Of a DNA stretch of 36,719 nucleotides, positions 11,943-22,727 are shown piece by piece (position 1 is the first letter of the stretch; every line of letters starts with the position of its first letter). The notes beneath the pieces are model-generated. The model worked only from the letters and a program-made list of their open reading frames with translations. It was not told the origin of the DNA and ran no database searches. The translations under genes were made by a program, and so were the position numbers. This DNA is from Plantago elongata (Eukaryota > Streptophyta > Magnoliopsida > Lamiales > Plantaginaceae): the NCBI GenBank assembly GCA_036897095.1, contig JAYMSP010001062.1, positions 1 to 36,719 on the forward strand, written 5' to 3'.

Positions 11943-12567
11943 CTAGCAACGAAGGGGTGATTTGTGGTTCTCAATTGCTGCTAAGGTTACATGTCTCTTC
12001 ACATGCATCATAATCGATGTCTTTCCACTCCGGGGTAATTTCTGGTCCACGAGTTGCGTCGTTCTCTGGAGAAACACGTACACATGTCCTGAAAAGAATA
12101 TGGAGTTGGGGCCATAGTGGTTCATCAACAACATAGTACCAGATTGCGTGGCAATCGAATCCCATGATCTCTGCCCAAGCCTCCAAGTTCACTCGATTTC
12201 TATCACTCGCGAATTTTTGTGCAGCAACGACGATGTTTTGGATGCTCGTCGTCCAAAGTGTGAATTCTACGGAAGGTAAAGAATAGCTTCTCAATGTCAG
12301 CCTTCATTTCTGCCAAAGAATAGCTTCTCAATGTCAGAAGGGCTTCATCCTGCTTGTGAGGATAACATCAAGTGCCAAGCTCCTTTTGCCTCATCAGTCA
12401 GTGAACCATGAAGTACACATGGTGCTTCTTCAACTTCGTAGCGTACAACAAGAAGTTTTGGTAGTTTCGAGCAGCTTTCTCTTGTGCAGGCGTTTAAATT
12501 TGTGCAGTTGGAATCACCGGCTTCCACGACGAACTAGAAGACTTCTTGAAGAAAGAATGTTTGTTTA
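11943..12567 (-). pseudogene. Degenerate coding stretch of unknown origin
   Basis: Two open stretches on the minus strand (12294-11971 and 12527-12345) have protein-like composition, for example AEIMGFDCHAIWYYVVDEP and PEITPEWKDIDYDACEE. They lie in different frames, with stops and a short internal duplication between them. I do not recognise the family. Given its place beside the Harbinger remnant it could be the second transposon ORF or a decayed host gene. The upstream side near 12600 has a possible TATA box (TATAAATA on the minus strand, about 12630). Confidence 0.3.
12278..12337. repeat. Short direct duplication, 23-bp arms
   Basis: AAAGAATAGCTTCTCAATGTCAG occurs at 12278-12300 and again at 12315-12337, a 37-bp step. 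It falls within the degenerate minus-strand coding stretch and adds to its frame disruption. Confidence 0.85.
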
Positions 12568-13723
12568 AGATTTGAGATTGAGTTGAAGAGTGTGAGGTAG
12601 ATAAGAATAATACTGAGGGGGTATTTATAGTGAAACAAGTCCAAATTCAAGTTGGAATTGAACCTCCAAATACATATGAAATTGAGATTCACATTGAAAT
12701 TTAATTCTTGGAATGGGGTTCTATGTTGCAATGTCAGACATACAATGAGGGTGATGGTACCTATCACTATAAATGACATACAAGAATGTATAAATGTCAT
12801 AATTGATAAATTTTCTCTTGATTTTTTCATTTTGATATTTCCTCAATCAAATAATTCAAAAATGAGTTTAATGATGCGATTTGATTATTTTCAACTTATT
12901 ACCACTTTTAGAATATGTTAAGCTTGTTAAAAAGAATATAAAAATAATAAAAAAATAAAAAGGGACTATTCATGGTCGTCCGGTGACCTATTAGACAAGA
13001 TTTTCGACTGCAGTGGTCTTTAGAGTGGTCATCGCCAATGACCGTCATGGTCAAGTGAATGACCCATTAAAAATGCTATGATTTATTTATTAATAAGAAA
13101 TCTCAATTTTACTTTAAAAGGAATATTGAGGGACTTGAGATACATATTAATGTTTTTGATGATTATACACATATTGCTTTAAGCAATATCAATAATTAAT
13201 GTTTATGAGTGAACATTTTATATTACTGTTTATGTATATGAATATCACAGATGTTTTTAATAAAAAATTTAATATTTTTTATAATTTGCAATCTCTTTTA
13301 GCTTTTTGTATAATTATTAGTAATATTGTGCACGTGAAAATTCACGTGTCGAATAGATATGCATCTCATTTATACTAAAGGTAATTTTACTTAGTTAACT
13401 ATAAATTCAATTGTAATATACTATATTATACTATGATTTATTAATAAACTATAAATGTTAGTGATTGTAGTAGGTGGAATTTGTGGGAGATGATGTGTAA
13501 GTGTGACTACCTTCTTCTTCTTTTTAACTTTTCATTTCTAATATTAACTTTTATGTAATATTTAGAGTCAAAACTAATTTAATTGGTCAAAATTAAATTA
13601 ATTTTTGTAACAACTACTTTTGAGTAGTTCTCTTTTAGAAAGATAAAAGAAAAGATAAAGAAAAGACCGTCTCTCAGGAGACTTACTTTTAATATGTACG
13701 CATCGAATCGAGCCGGTTATATC
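12568..13723. other. AT-rich intergenic DNA left of the Copia element
   Basis: There is no credible gene. The stretch is strongly AT-rich, with a moderately GC patch near 12960-13060 that contains repeated TGGTC/GGTCA words. No transposon termini were recognised apart from the small inverted repeat at 13331-13348. Confidence 0.5.
13331..13348. promoter_or_regulatory. Inverted pair of CACGTG (G-box) motifs
   Basis: CACGTGAA and TTCACGTG form perfect 8-bp arms around an AA spacer. CACGTG is the plant bZIP/bHLH G-box core. No intact gene lies within reach, so regulatory function is doubtful and it may be a chance or transposon-derived palindrome. Confidence 0.25.
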
Positions 13724-13888
13724 TGATAGATTATGTAAATACACCAGGATTAGGATACTTATGTAATCTAGCTAGATTAGTAGAATTATATTAGAATTAG
13801 TTTCCTAACGTAGTTAGAATAGTTGAGTTTCTCTTGTATAAATACCCATATATACTCTTCATTATAATTTACAGAAAGTATTCTTTCA
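13724..13888 (+). repeat. Copia 5' LTR
   Basis: It begins TGATAGATTATG and ends TTTCA just before the primer-binding site. It contains a TATA box (GTATAAATA near 13836-13845) and matches 23114-23278 along its whole length. Confidence 0.9.
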
Positions 13889-13900
13889 TGGTATCACGTT
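13889..13900 (+). other. Copia primer-binding site
   Basis: TGGTATCACGTT sits directly after the 5' LTR. The first eight bases match the initiator-Met tRNA complement used by plant Copia elements (TGGTATCAGAGC); the remainder has drifted. Confidence 0.75.
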
Positions 13901-14236
13901 AGGTTGTGTATCTCTTCGCTGCCATCTCTAACCAAATACCTTCGTTATTTTCAATATTCCGTCCGACCTCACGTCACACATTGGCTGCTCCGATCGATGC
14001 TATTCGTATTGCGATCAACTTTTTTGTCATCGAAGCCTGTTCCATTCAGTGACCTGCAACTCACCATCGCCGGCCGCCGTCCGTTCTGGTTGCCTGCTGT
14101 ATGATCGTGTTAGCTTCGATCATCGACTTCTGCTAGCAATCTCCGACCCCAGTCCACTCTTTGTGCTTGCTGTTCGATCATCGTAGCATACTGCTCCGAT
14201 CAGTTTTCGACTTATGGATTCAGTTAGTCTATCATC

Positions 14237-14781
14237 ATGACTGACCCTTCGATCAAGTCGACCCCTTCTCCTGCGCTCACTCTCTCCAATATCCGCAACC
14301 ATGTGTCTGTTACTTTGAAGATGGAGAACTCGCAATATGGCACCTGGACGGAACTTTTTTAGATTCACGCTCGTGCACATCAGGTTCTTCACCACATCAT
14401 CAAACCTCCAGCCGGTGAGGAAGAACCTGAACCCAAAACAAAGGTAGAAAAGCGTCTATGGTCCACCATTGATGCTAGCATTCTTCAATGGATTTATTCG
14501 ACTATTTCGAATGATTTATTGAACACCATTATTGAACCTGGGGCAACGACTATGGAAGCTTGGAATCGCTTAAAGGATATCTTTCAAGATCACCAAACCT
14601 CACGGGCTGTGACTCTTCAATAGGAATTCACATCTACTCGTCTCGCAGATTTTTCAAATTGCTCGGCTTACTGTCAACGTCTAAAAAGCATTGCGGATAA
14701 ATTAAAGAATGTTGGTGCTCCTGTTACCAACAGTCGCTTGTTTCTTCAGCTTGTCTCTGGTCTCACTGAGGCGTATAAAGG
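14237..14781 (+). pseudogene. Copia gag fragment (UBN2 type), truncated
   Basis: From the ATG at 14237 one frame reads as a plant Copia gag: LSNIRNHVSVTLKMENSQY, then LWSTIDASILQWIYSTI, TTMEAWNRLKDIF and [14 protein letters not shown]. Two in-frame TAG codons break it, in TWTELF-stop and TLQ-stop-EF. It ends abruptly where CACTACAAGAAAA begins at 14782, so the CACTA element inserted into it. The zinc knuckle is lost. Confidence 0.88.
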
Positions 14782-14799
14782 CACTACAAGAAAACTGTA

Positions 14800-15345
14800 C
14801 TTTACTTGCGTTTTAAACGCAGTTAATCAGAAACCCTGCGTTTACACAAAAGCAGGGACGACGCCGGTGAAGGCTATGTCAGTAAAGGCCAACCTGCGTT
14901 TATGAGTGAGCACTGGTATAAGTCGACGTAATACCTTACGTATTGTAAACGCAGATAATTGTGAAGGAAAAGTAGGGATATGCATGGTGGGCAAGGTTAG
15001 GGTTTAGGGCTACTGAATTATTTGCCTGCGTTTATGAAACGCTGGTAAATGTTTCTAAATGCAAGCACTAGGGTTTAGGGTTAAGAATTAGGGTTATGAT
15101 GTAAACCTGCATTTGTACATAAACGCATGCATATGTTAAGAATGTACCTGCTTTTAGAACAAACCGCAAGTATATATTTAAGATACAGCATCGTCCGACC
15201 ATTGAAAGCATGTATAAAAGCCAATTTGGAGTGCTTATTTCAGGATATAACTGCACTTTCCTTGCACTTAGTTTGTAAACGCAGGCATATGTTTAGGATA
15301 ATATACTTGCACTTGGTTTAAAATGCAGGCATAGGTTTAGAATAT
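14800..15345. repeat. CACTA subterminal repeats
   Basis: About eight or more copies of CCTGCGTTTA or its complement TAAACGCAG, some decayed, occur in both orientations (for example near 14807, 14850, 14897, 14947, 15026, 15120, 15273, 15320). Such arrays are the known binding sites of the TNPA-type protein in CACTA elements. Confidence 0.8.
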
Positions 15346-16426
15346 ACCTAATATTTGAACCATATGTTTTGATGTTTGTATACTATTTTGTTTGATTGCC
15401 TCCATTATTAACTAGCTAGTAACAATACCTCCTAACTACTCAATAAAATCAATATAGAACTTGCATAAACAAATCGAGTAGAATGAAAATAATAAAATGG
15501 ATCGATTTCATCAAATAGAAGAAATAATTTGAAGTACTTAAGATTCATACTTGATACATAGATTTCAAGTCATAATTTGCAAATTTAGCAAGGACTTGCA
15601 ATTCCCAAAATTCTAAAGTTTAGATACTTCCAGATTTGCAGTTCCCACAGTACTAAAGTGAGACTTTACAAAGTATATAGATCCTTAAAAGTCAAAACAT
15701 TCGATGTTCCCAAAATTCTGAAGTTGCTCCTTTGCATTTCTACCATCTTTACAAGCTTCTTCATGAAATCTGCCACACAAAAAGAATGAAAGTTAACGTT
15801 TAATAATTGGTCTCCAACTGCTGTATAGAGTGACTCAAATACCAACCAACTTAATAAAAGACACTTTCAAATAGATATATAAGCATATTCCAAATTAAGA
15901 GGCAGAACAAAGTCCAAGAAATCAACAAAAGGTTACGACAATATACATGGCAAAATCTCACATAAGAATGAACAAAAAGAACCCAAGACGGAAGTCCAGC
16001 TTAATGTAAACAAGCTAAAATGTAGTCAAGATTCTAACAATAGTAAATTTATTGTCCCCCCACAAAAAATAGCACCCAAACATATGTTTTTTTTACCTCA
16101 TGCCTGAAGTTGTACGTTGTAAGTGATCGCCAAACAATTCGGCAAAATGGTCTATCAAATTGAGCTACTTAGTAACTGCCGAGTGAAAATTCATCACGTA
16201 AACATCATCATCATGTTAATTACCTGAACAGACTCCAAACTAACTTTCAATTCGTGAAGACACCTGAAAAATGACAAGTGCATAAATAAATAAGTAAGAA
16301 AAGGAAAGTTCAGAGAGCAGAGCAGAGAAGGAGATTATGAGATAAGAGTTCAGAGAGAATTGAGTATATGGAATAGAGGAGGTCAGAGAGACGAAGAAGA
16401 AATAAAAAACAGAACATCAAACTTAC

Positions 16427-16888
16427 AGTTTCTTGTGATTGTGATGTGGCCTGAGGTTGTCCAAACTTCTCCATAAAGAGTTTCTTGAGTTCTGTCAATG
16501 AGTGAGTAACATCTGCTACTTGTGCTTTCAAATTGGCAACCTCGCATCTATCATGGTTGCAACTTGAGTAATATATCCTGCGACCAAATACTTGAGTTGG
16601 AGTAGGCCCTAGTCCAAGTCCTCAAACTCGCCCGTTTCGATTTTTCCCACCAACCTCAGCCATAACCTCCATTTGAATGATTATCGAGTCACCTTGTGAT
16701 GTCGAAGCCTTTTCCTCGAGCAGTGCTTTTGCCTTGACCTATGAATGAAGAAAATTGAGTAGAAAGACCTATATATGAAATTATAATGATTCTAGTAAAA
16801 GAAAAGGAAACCAGAGTACTTGCCATTGTTTCATCAACTTCAACAAGAAAGTGCCAATCAATCAGAGATACCCTATTTGGAACAGCCA
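16427..16888 (-). pseudogene. CACTA-associated protein remnant (Transposase_24-like)
   Basis: Two exon-like segments are seen on the minus strand: 16888-16823 (ending VEVDETMA before a GT donor) and 16738-16427 (starting after an AG acceptor, ending QSQET before GTAAGT). The second reads AKALLEEKASTSQG, VMAEVGGKNRNGRV, GLGLGPTPTQVFGRR and a helical ADVTHSLTELKKLFMEKFG. The block GRV-GLG-GPTPT-VFG is characteristic of the Transposase_24 (PF03004) family of plant CACTA elements. A TGA codon splits NGRV from GLGLG, so it is inactive. A further possible exon lies at about 17170-17120 (MAKSSHATKNDA). Confidence 0.75.
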
Positions 16889-17207
16889 TGAAATTTCCTC
16901 TTCAGACTTGTCTTCATCAAAATACTCCTTTCAAGTATGAGTTGTAGTTTTTCCATTTATGGCCAATGGGTTTATCGACCCAATCTTTAACTGCAGGAGG
17001 ATATGAGAAGTATTGCTGCCAAATGTAACAATAAAAGTAAATAAGGATTCAAAAGGACACGAAAAAATGATATAGAAATAGAGTTGTTGAAAATCCTGGA
17101 AGAATTGAAGAAGCATTACCATCACGGTGTTAATGGCATCGTTTTTTGTTGCGTGGGAACTTTTCGCCATTCAGTATGGGCTAATGGACATAGAGTATAG
17201 AGTACTT

Positions 17208-18652
17208 CGTTGGTCCGAGATAACGACAAAGGAAAAAATTAGAGAGGGGGTGAATAATATTTTCAAACTTTTGTCAAGAGAAACAGTCTTTTTCAGAAAC
17301 TGGTTGGTTTCGGATACTTAGATTCAGAGAGCGGAAGACTTAAGCGATAGATAAATGTGATTGTACTTTGCAGTAATAATGTGTGTGTTTGTGTGCAATG
17401 CTGAAATGTAAGTACAGTAAAGTAAATAACACATCAAGTATAGCGGTATCTGGAGGTGTCGTAATCCTCTAACTAATCCACTCAGACTTACTGAGACCTG
17501 AAATTCACTAGTACAAATAATTGAGTTCATCTTACAATAAATTCTATTCTAAGATTCCAACAAACAATGGTTCCCAACCAAATGTTACCCCTGAGTTTTT
17601 CCCTAGCTCTTAGAGCCAAGTACTCACTGTACTCAAGATAACCTTGGAGGTTTTCCTTGATTTCCCAAACCAAGTACTTCATGTACTCCACGCCTTGATG
17701 GTGTTCGTTATAAGTTGATTGTCAGGTAAGCTTCTCTTATAGCTTTTCAGTTATGTTTTCAGAGATCTTGAAGAGATGACACTACTTGATATACTTATAC
17801 AGTATATGGTAGGTTCTCCTTCCTGACCCAAGTAATTGGTATCCGTTATGGAGAATGAGATTCAGAAAGGGTATCCGAAAGTTCAACTCCTTCACGAATA
17901 ACAATCTCTTGTTATAGGTTCAGGACACTTAGAACTACTATTGATTCTTCGAGCTTGTTAGTCACAACAAGAAGCTTAGAGAATGGTAGTATGAATGTTT
18001 GAGAGAATAATTTCTTGATAGTAGATATGAGCGTAGATTGTGTGTGTATTTCTCAGCTTCTGAGTGGTGATATTTATAGATGAATTTGAGAGTCGTTTGA
18101 ATAGTATCCGTTAGACCTTCTCAAAATTCAATCAGTTGTTATCTTGAAATGAGTACTCAGAATTCCCTTTCTCATTTTTCAGAGAGGACTATGCATCGAT
18201 CGACTTTTCAGCTGGTGTACTTAATGAACTATACTATTTCTTGTCCTGTAGTCTCAACGGATATATGGGCCTTTCTGAAAGTTAGCATGCTCCTGAACTC
18301 AATGATGTCATATGTTCAGAGACTTGTTATGTGCAATATATGCACTATACAATATGCTTTCTGGACATAGTCTATCTGAGGAGACTAACCCTTATGTTTC
18401 ATAAACTTGTGCAATCTTCAGCCTTCAAATCTTCGATTAAAATCCATTGGTAGGATCCTTCTTCATGGCCTTCTTCGAAATATAAAATTACATTCAGAGA
18501 CCCAATAATCCTATTACAAGTTTACTAGATTAACATACTAAGTGATTTCCTCTTTTACAATGTTCAGGTGAACCAAGAGTACTGGTAACCTTTCTGTACT
18601 AAACATAAGTTATATGGTGATTGATAAAAAATACTAACAAATATTCCTAAAA
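17208..18652 (-). repeat. LTR of a second, SIRE-like retrotransposon (3' LTR, antisense)
   Basis: Read on the minus strand it starts TTAGGAATATTTGTTAGT right after a polypurine tract and ends near TTCACCCCCTCT ... GGACCAACG. Both ends resemble Copia/SIRE-type LTRs, with the terminal TG and CA each mutated by one base. A TATAAATA box lies near 18075, about in the middle, followed by CACTCAGAAGCTGAG, which would be the transcript start region. No second copy is in the window, so the LTR call rests on the tract, end motifs and promoter-like layout. Confidence 0.6.
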
Positions 18653-18667
18653 AATTTCCCCCTTTTT
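18653..18667 (-). other. Polypurine tract of the antisense retrotransposon
   Basis: The minus-strand sequence AAAAAGGGGGAAATT lies immediately upstream of the LTR start, the position required for plus-strand priming at a 3' LTR. Confidence 0.65.
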
Positions 18668-19901
18668 GATCAGTCAACCATGACTGTCTTAAAGTCCTAT
18701 CACAAACATGGAAGTGAAAAACAATCTATCACTTAATCATTTCAAATGATATTCAATCAGTTAAATTAAGTGCAGAAAGTAAACATTAACCAAATCACAA
18801 GGAGTGATCTTTGCTGACAAGTTATCTTCTTATAAATATTTTCTGAGAGTATGATCTTCAGAAAGAACTATTACAGAACATAAGATAATTTCACAAATGT
18901 ATTACAATGAAATACAGTCAGCAGAATTACAAAAACTACTAAGTAAATTAGAATCAATGGGTGTCAACCCTCCTGCAGTCTTCATCATATTTATGGAGTA
19001 ACTTTCTGACAGTTAGTTCTATCTCTCTGGATAGTCCACAAGCTTCTTGATAAGTTTTGGCAGAGTCTTTGTTACTGATTACAAAGTGCTTGACCCAAAG
19101 GTATTTATCCCATACCCATGCATGGTTTCCCTTCATAAGTGACAACTGATGATACTTGTAAATCTCCTCCAAGTATGCAATATCATCCTGGTATTGTTCC
19201 TTTGTCATGTAAAATGACTCATAAGGTTCAACTCCTAGTCTGTTCTGTATGCTGAGAGTACCATCCAATTTCCTGGTCTTGTGTATCTCATCAGGCTTGG
19301 GATAAGGACAAATAAAATTCAATGGCTTCTTCTTAGCCCTAGTACTTATGTAAACCTCATAATCAAGTCATCTCTTAGTGTTTGCAGGATTTAGCAGTGT
19401 AGGCTTGTTGGTTCTCCATGCCATCATTTGATTGTAGATAGGTTATGGAAACTTCTTGTTCAGCAGCAAATGTTGTAGCTCAAGAATCCAATAACCATTC
19501 TGGAGATGTATGCAGGCTGATTGGCTGTCATCAGTGGATGCTCCTCTGTATCAGGTTTCCTGACCTTGGAAATCTCCTTCTTCCTTCTCTTCTTCTTGTT
19601 CAGAAGGCTTCTTTCCTTAAGCTATAACAAGGGCCTTGGAACCCCTAGTTATTATACTCTTAAGCCTTGTTGATGTTCTAATTCTAGTTTCTGGAACCAC
19701 GAGTTCTTCAGAAAGTATGTCCTTTTCTGGAACTTGACTTGTGGAGAGGGGTAGTTGTTTTCTCTTCCTACCTCTGCCTTTCTGGGCAATTTGATTCTCT
19801 TCCCTCATAGTCATGAGTGACTGACTTAAACTAACGTATGAATGTGACAGAGACTCGAAGTTCTTCTCTAAGTTGTTGTGAACTTGGACAAGCTTCTGGA
19901 T

Positions 19902-19918
19902 TTCAAATTTGAGCTCTT
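19902..19918. repeat. Target-site duplication, left copy
   Basis: TTCAAATTTGAGCTCTT, 17 bp, is repeated exactly at 20218-20234 and flanks the poly(A) retroposon. Confidence 0.9.
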
Positions 19919-20217
19919 TTTTTTTTTTTTGAAGAGAGCCTAAGCTCTCGGATTTTGTATATATGTATTAATCATGGTGGTTGAAGAGAACCCGCGAACA
20001 CCAAGAGTCGCATAATAATTACAACCCACCAAAATACCCAAATAGCTAATCTAGCTACCATGAAACCAACATGTACAAAATTTACTAGATCAACAAAAGG
20101 AGGCTTAGATGAAGTAGGCGAGGTATACAAATCATAAGCATCAATGAAGTTCCCAAAAGACAGTATTCGAGCCACATAGTTGCTATGCGTCTCGAGAATA
20201 CGGTGCCAAATCACATA
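19919..20217 (-). mobile_element. Poly(A) retroposon (SINE or 5'-truncated LINE)
   Basis: A 299-bp insert is bounded by a perfect 17-bp direct duplication and ends in a poly(A) tail on the minus strand (the T run to 19930). Just before the tail lies a perfect hairpin, GAGAGC-CTAA-GCTCTC (19934-19949), like the 3' stem-loops recognised by plant L1 reverse transcriptases. No RNA polymerase III boxes were evident. A 5'-truncated LINE or retrocopied transcript is therefore as likely as a SINE. Removing it rejoins a coiled-coil reading frame (LKEN-QELKF with EIQKLVQVHNN), so it landed in a coding segment of the antisense retroelement. Confidence 0.85.
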
Positions 20218-20234
20218 TTCAAATTTGAGCTCTT
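20218..20234. repeat. Target-site duplication, right copy
   Basis: Exact match to 19902-19918. The identical copies imply a relatively young insertion compared with the ~88% identical Copia LTRs around it. Confidence 0.9.
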
Positions 20235-22727
20235 GATTCTCTTTAAGGAGTAACTGCTCTTTTGGTTCAGCTCTTCAAGTGGACGGAAGATGGCCTCTGC
20301 TTTATGAGTAGCATAGTATGCTTCCTTAAGTGACTTGTTGGCGTTGTTGCAGTCTTCATCTCGGACCATGCCTAGATCTTTCTAAGACAATGCAATGCTA
20401 GTGGCTCTGTGTAGCAAGAGCTTAGCTATCGGCTTAAGGTCAGATGGTACAGATGAAAGTACCTGGGAATCTTCAGCAATTAGCTCAGATCGCAACTTTG
20501 CAAACACAATACTTCTTCCGAGGAATTTACCATCTCTGGAAGTAATGGCAGGTGATGAGAAGATGTTGGAGCAAGAAGTTCCCTCTTGTAATGGGAGAGA
20601 AGAATTGCATCCTCTTCTGGAGCCATATCCTGTGTCTCATCATCATCATCAGTGCTCACATATATGTGATCATTCTGATCAATGTTGTCGAGCCCAACAA
20701 CCATTTTTCGTTTACCCTTGGCGCTGTCTTTCTGAGATGATGATATAAGTGGCCTATCTGATGCAGCCTTAGCATCATGCTCTGTATCATCTGTCACCAA
20801 AGCGTCCAACTCTGCAGCCGTGGCATCGATATCTCTCTTAAGTTGTTGCTTTTTAGCAAGGAGTGTCTTCTCCTTGGTATTCTCTGCCTCAATTATCAAC
20901 AATTGGACTTCCTTAGCTCCAATCAAAGATTGGTACTCTTGACTGAGCGTACTTTATTCTTCCAACATTTCTTTAAGTCTTGCAATTCTAGATTCAATAG
21001 CCTTAAGTTCTTCAGATGGGTCGGCTTATTGATTTTGATCATTGGAGGTCTGTTGGTCAGCTGGAGGTCGTGATTTCTTTATGTGATGATAGCGGGTCTC
21101 TCTGAGTATAGTCTGGAGTAGGTGAAGTCCCTGTTCCGACAATTCCTTGTGCCATTTCGCCCGTCCTTGGTGAAGGAATATCATCATCTTCATCGTCAAA
21201 TTGATTGTTATTATCACCGGCTTTCTGAATGTTCAAATGAGGTATCCATGTCATTCTCACCAGTTTCTTCATCTTCATTTGAAACCAGGTTGATTACTGT
21301 AGGAAGTGTAATCCTTTGCCCATTAGGATAAACTCTAAGTGTTTGGGGTAATGCCGGATCTAGAGCCATCTGCATTCTGGTCTCTTTATTTGCAGCATTG
21401 AAGGCATCCATCAACTTCCACCCAACATCATATGTGAAATCGTCATGCATCACTGTATGATGAGAGTAATCCTCTATGGGAAACATATCATGAACGTAGT
21501 TTTCCAGATTGAAGGCTCTTGCCCTCCTCTCTTTATGGTCAATCACCTTGGCAAGCTCTGTCAAGTCAGCTTTTCTGAGCTTTTGCCACTGCCTAAAACA
21601 CTTGACGTGTCTCTTCATGGTGACTGTTTGGAAAATCTTCAGTAGATCAAGTGGGGCTTCCATGTCGATCACTGGTATCACTTGAGCCATAAAGAAAGGT
21701 TTCACGTTAGTTTTATTCAAACTTACTTATTGTTATATGAGAATAGAGAAGTCTAAGTATTTCTGAGCATACCTGTGTATAAACACTATGCTCATCTACT
21801 TTGACCTCTGGAGAAATGGGTGCTTCAGATACCGTGGTGAGAGGAGTGACAACTCCCCTTGAACCAATCTTTCTGCTTGAGCCTGAGAATTAAAATCAAA
21901 CTTAATGCTTAGAAATATTCTACATAAGGGTGTTAGAAAGATGTTTAATTCTGAGAGTTTCACTTACTTCCAAGTTAGGAAGCTCAGAACCAATTCTTTT
22001 AGAAATTGGAGTGGTCTCTGGCAACCTCTTTGGGGACTTAGCCATTTCGGTTGTGTCTTCTTTAGGTGTTGTGGAGGTCGCAATGTACAGTGTCCTCAAT
22101 CACCTTTTCTTCAGAATGAACCTATTCGAAGAAGCAAAGTATTTGATTAAGCAAATTGATTTTCACAAGTTATTCACTGAGAAAATGATTCTTATTTTAC
22201 ATACTTTTACAATGGAAGGCTCAGAAACAATTTCTTCAGAAGGTTTTTCAACCTCTGGAATTTCTTGTGCTTGTAGTGTTTCCACCAGTTCAACAACTTT
22301 CTTAGTTGAAGCCTGTATATAGACAATATGAAGTTAGAAACTCACAAGAATTTCAATAAGTACAAAACTGTTTCTTTTCAAAGATAATTGACTACCTGTT
22401 GCACAAGCTCTTGTTCTTGTGGTGCAGAGGTTGAAGGAACCTCTTCTTCATTCAGAGGGGTGTGCACAATATCTTCCCCCTGTTGTGGTGTCTCCATGAA
22501 ATCCTTTAACAAAGGAAGTTTATGAGTAACAAGTTAACATTTTAAAAATGTTTACAAGTTAGATATAAACTACTCTTGTTACATGTGTATTTTCAGGCAC
22601 TATGGCTTCCATTCCATGGCTTGAAGTTTATGGTAATTTGGACCTTTCCTCTACTTGATCATTCTGAGTGCCCGTCTCAGTTTGATCTTTCTCAGAAGGT
22701 TGAGGAACCTGCTCAGATGCAGAAATT

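Larger units (their letters stand above)
14782..17207 (-). mobile_element. CACTA (En/Spm) DNA transposon, left part only
   Basis: The terminus CACTACAAGAAAA at 14782 is the canonical plant CACTA inverted repeat, followed by subterminal repeats and then transposase-associated exons on the minus strand. Continuity is lost at about 17208, where a retrotransposon LTR begins. The matching right terminus (TTTTCTTGTAGTG) was not found in the window, so the right half is gone. The interior 15350-16300 is AT-rich and without recognised coding sequence. Confidence 0.8.
18954..22727 (-). pseudogene. Antisense intron-bearing coding region upstream of the SIRE-like LTR
   Basis: The minus strand carries a series of open segments. 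Acidic exon-like blocks flanked by AG and GT occur at 22497-22396 (from METPQQGED), 22312-22205 and 22121-21968, with another open block continuing up to 22727. A larger segment starts with ATG at 21690 (MAQVIPVIDMEAPLDLLKIF). Then come coiled-coil stretches (about 20926-20750 and 20270-19830) and a C-terminal segment, 19322-18954, ending RRVDTH. Several joins are out of frame (the 22121-21968 block is one base off), so it is degenerate. I do not recognise a domain. Its place between the lost pol and the 3' LTR fits the env-like or extra ORF of SIRE elements, which often has coiled coils; a captured host gene is the alternative. Confidence 0.45.

Noticed and set aside
20638..20654. CAT/ATC trinucleotide run as a microsatellite or CRISPR-like repeat
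   Set aside because: It encodes a short Asp run in the antisense coding segment and is not an array with spacers. No CRISPR is expected or seen.
22262..22278. TTTCTTGTGCTTGTAGTG as the missing right terminus of the CACTA element
   Set aside because: It only partly matches TTTTCTTGTAGTG, lies inside an open antisense exon-like block, has no subterminal TAAACGCAG repeats near it and is not followed by Copia gag sequence.
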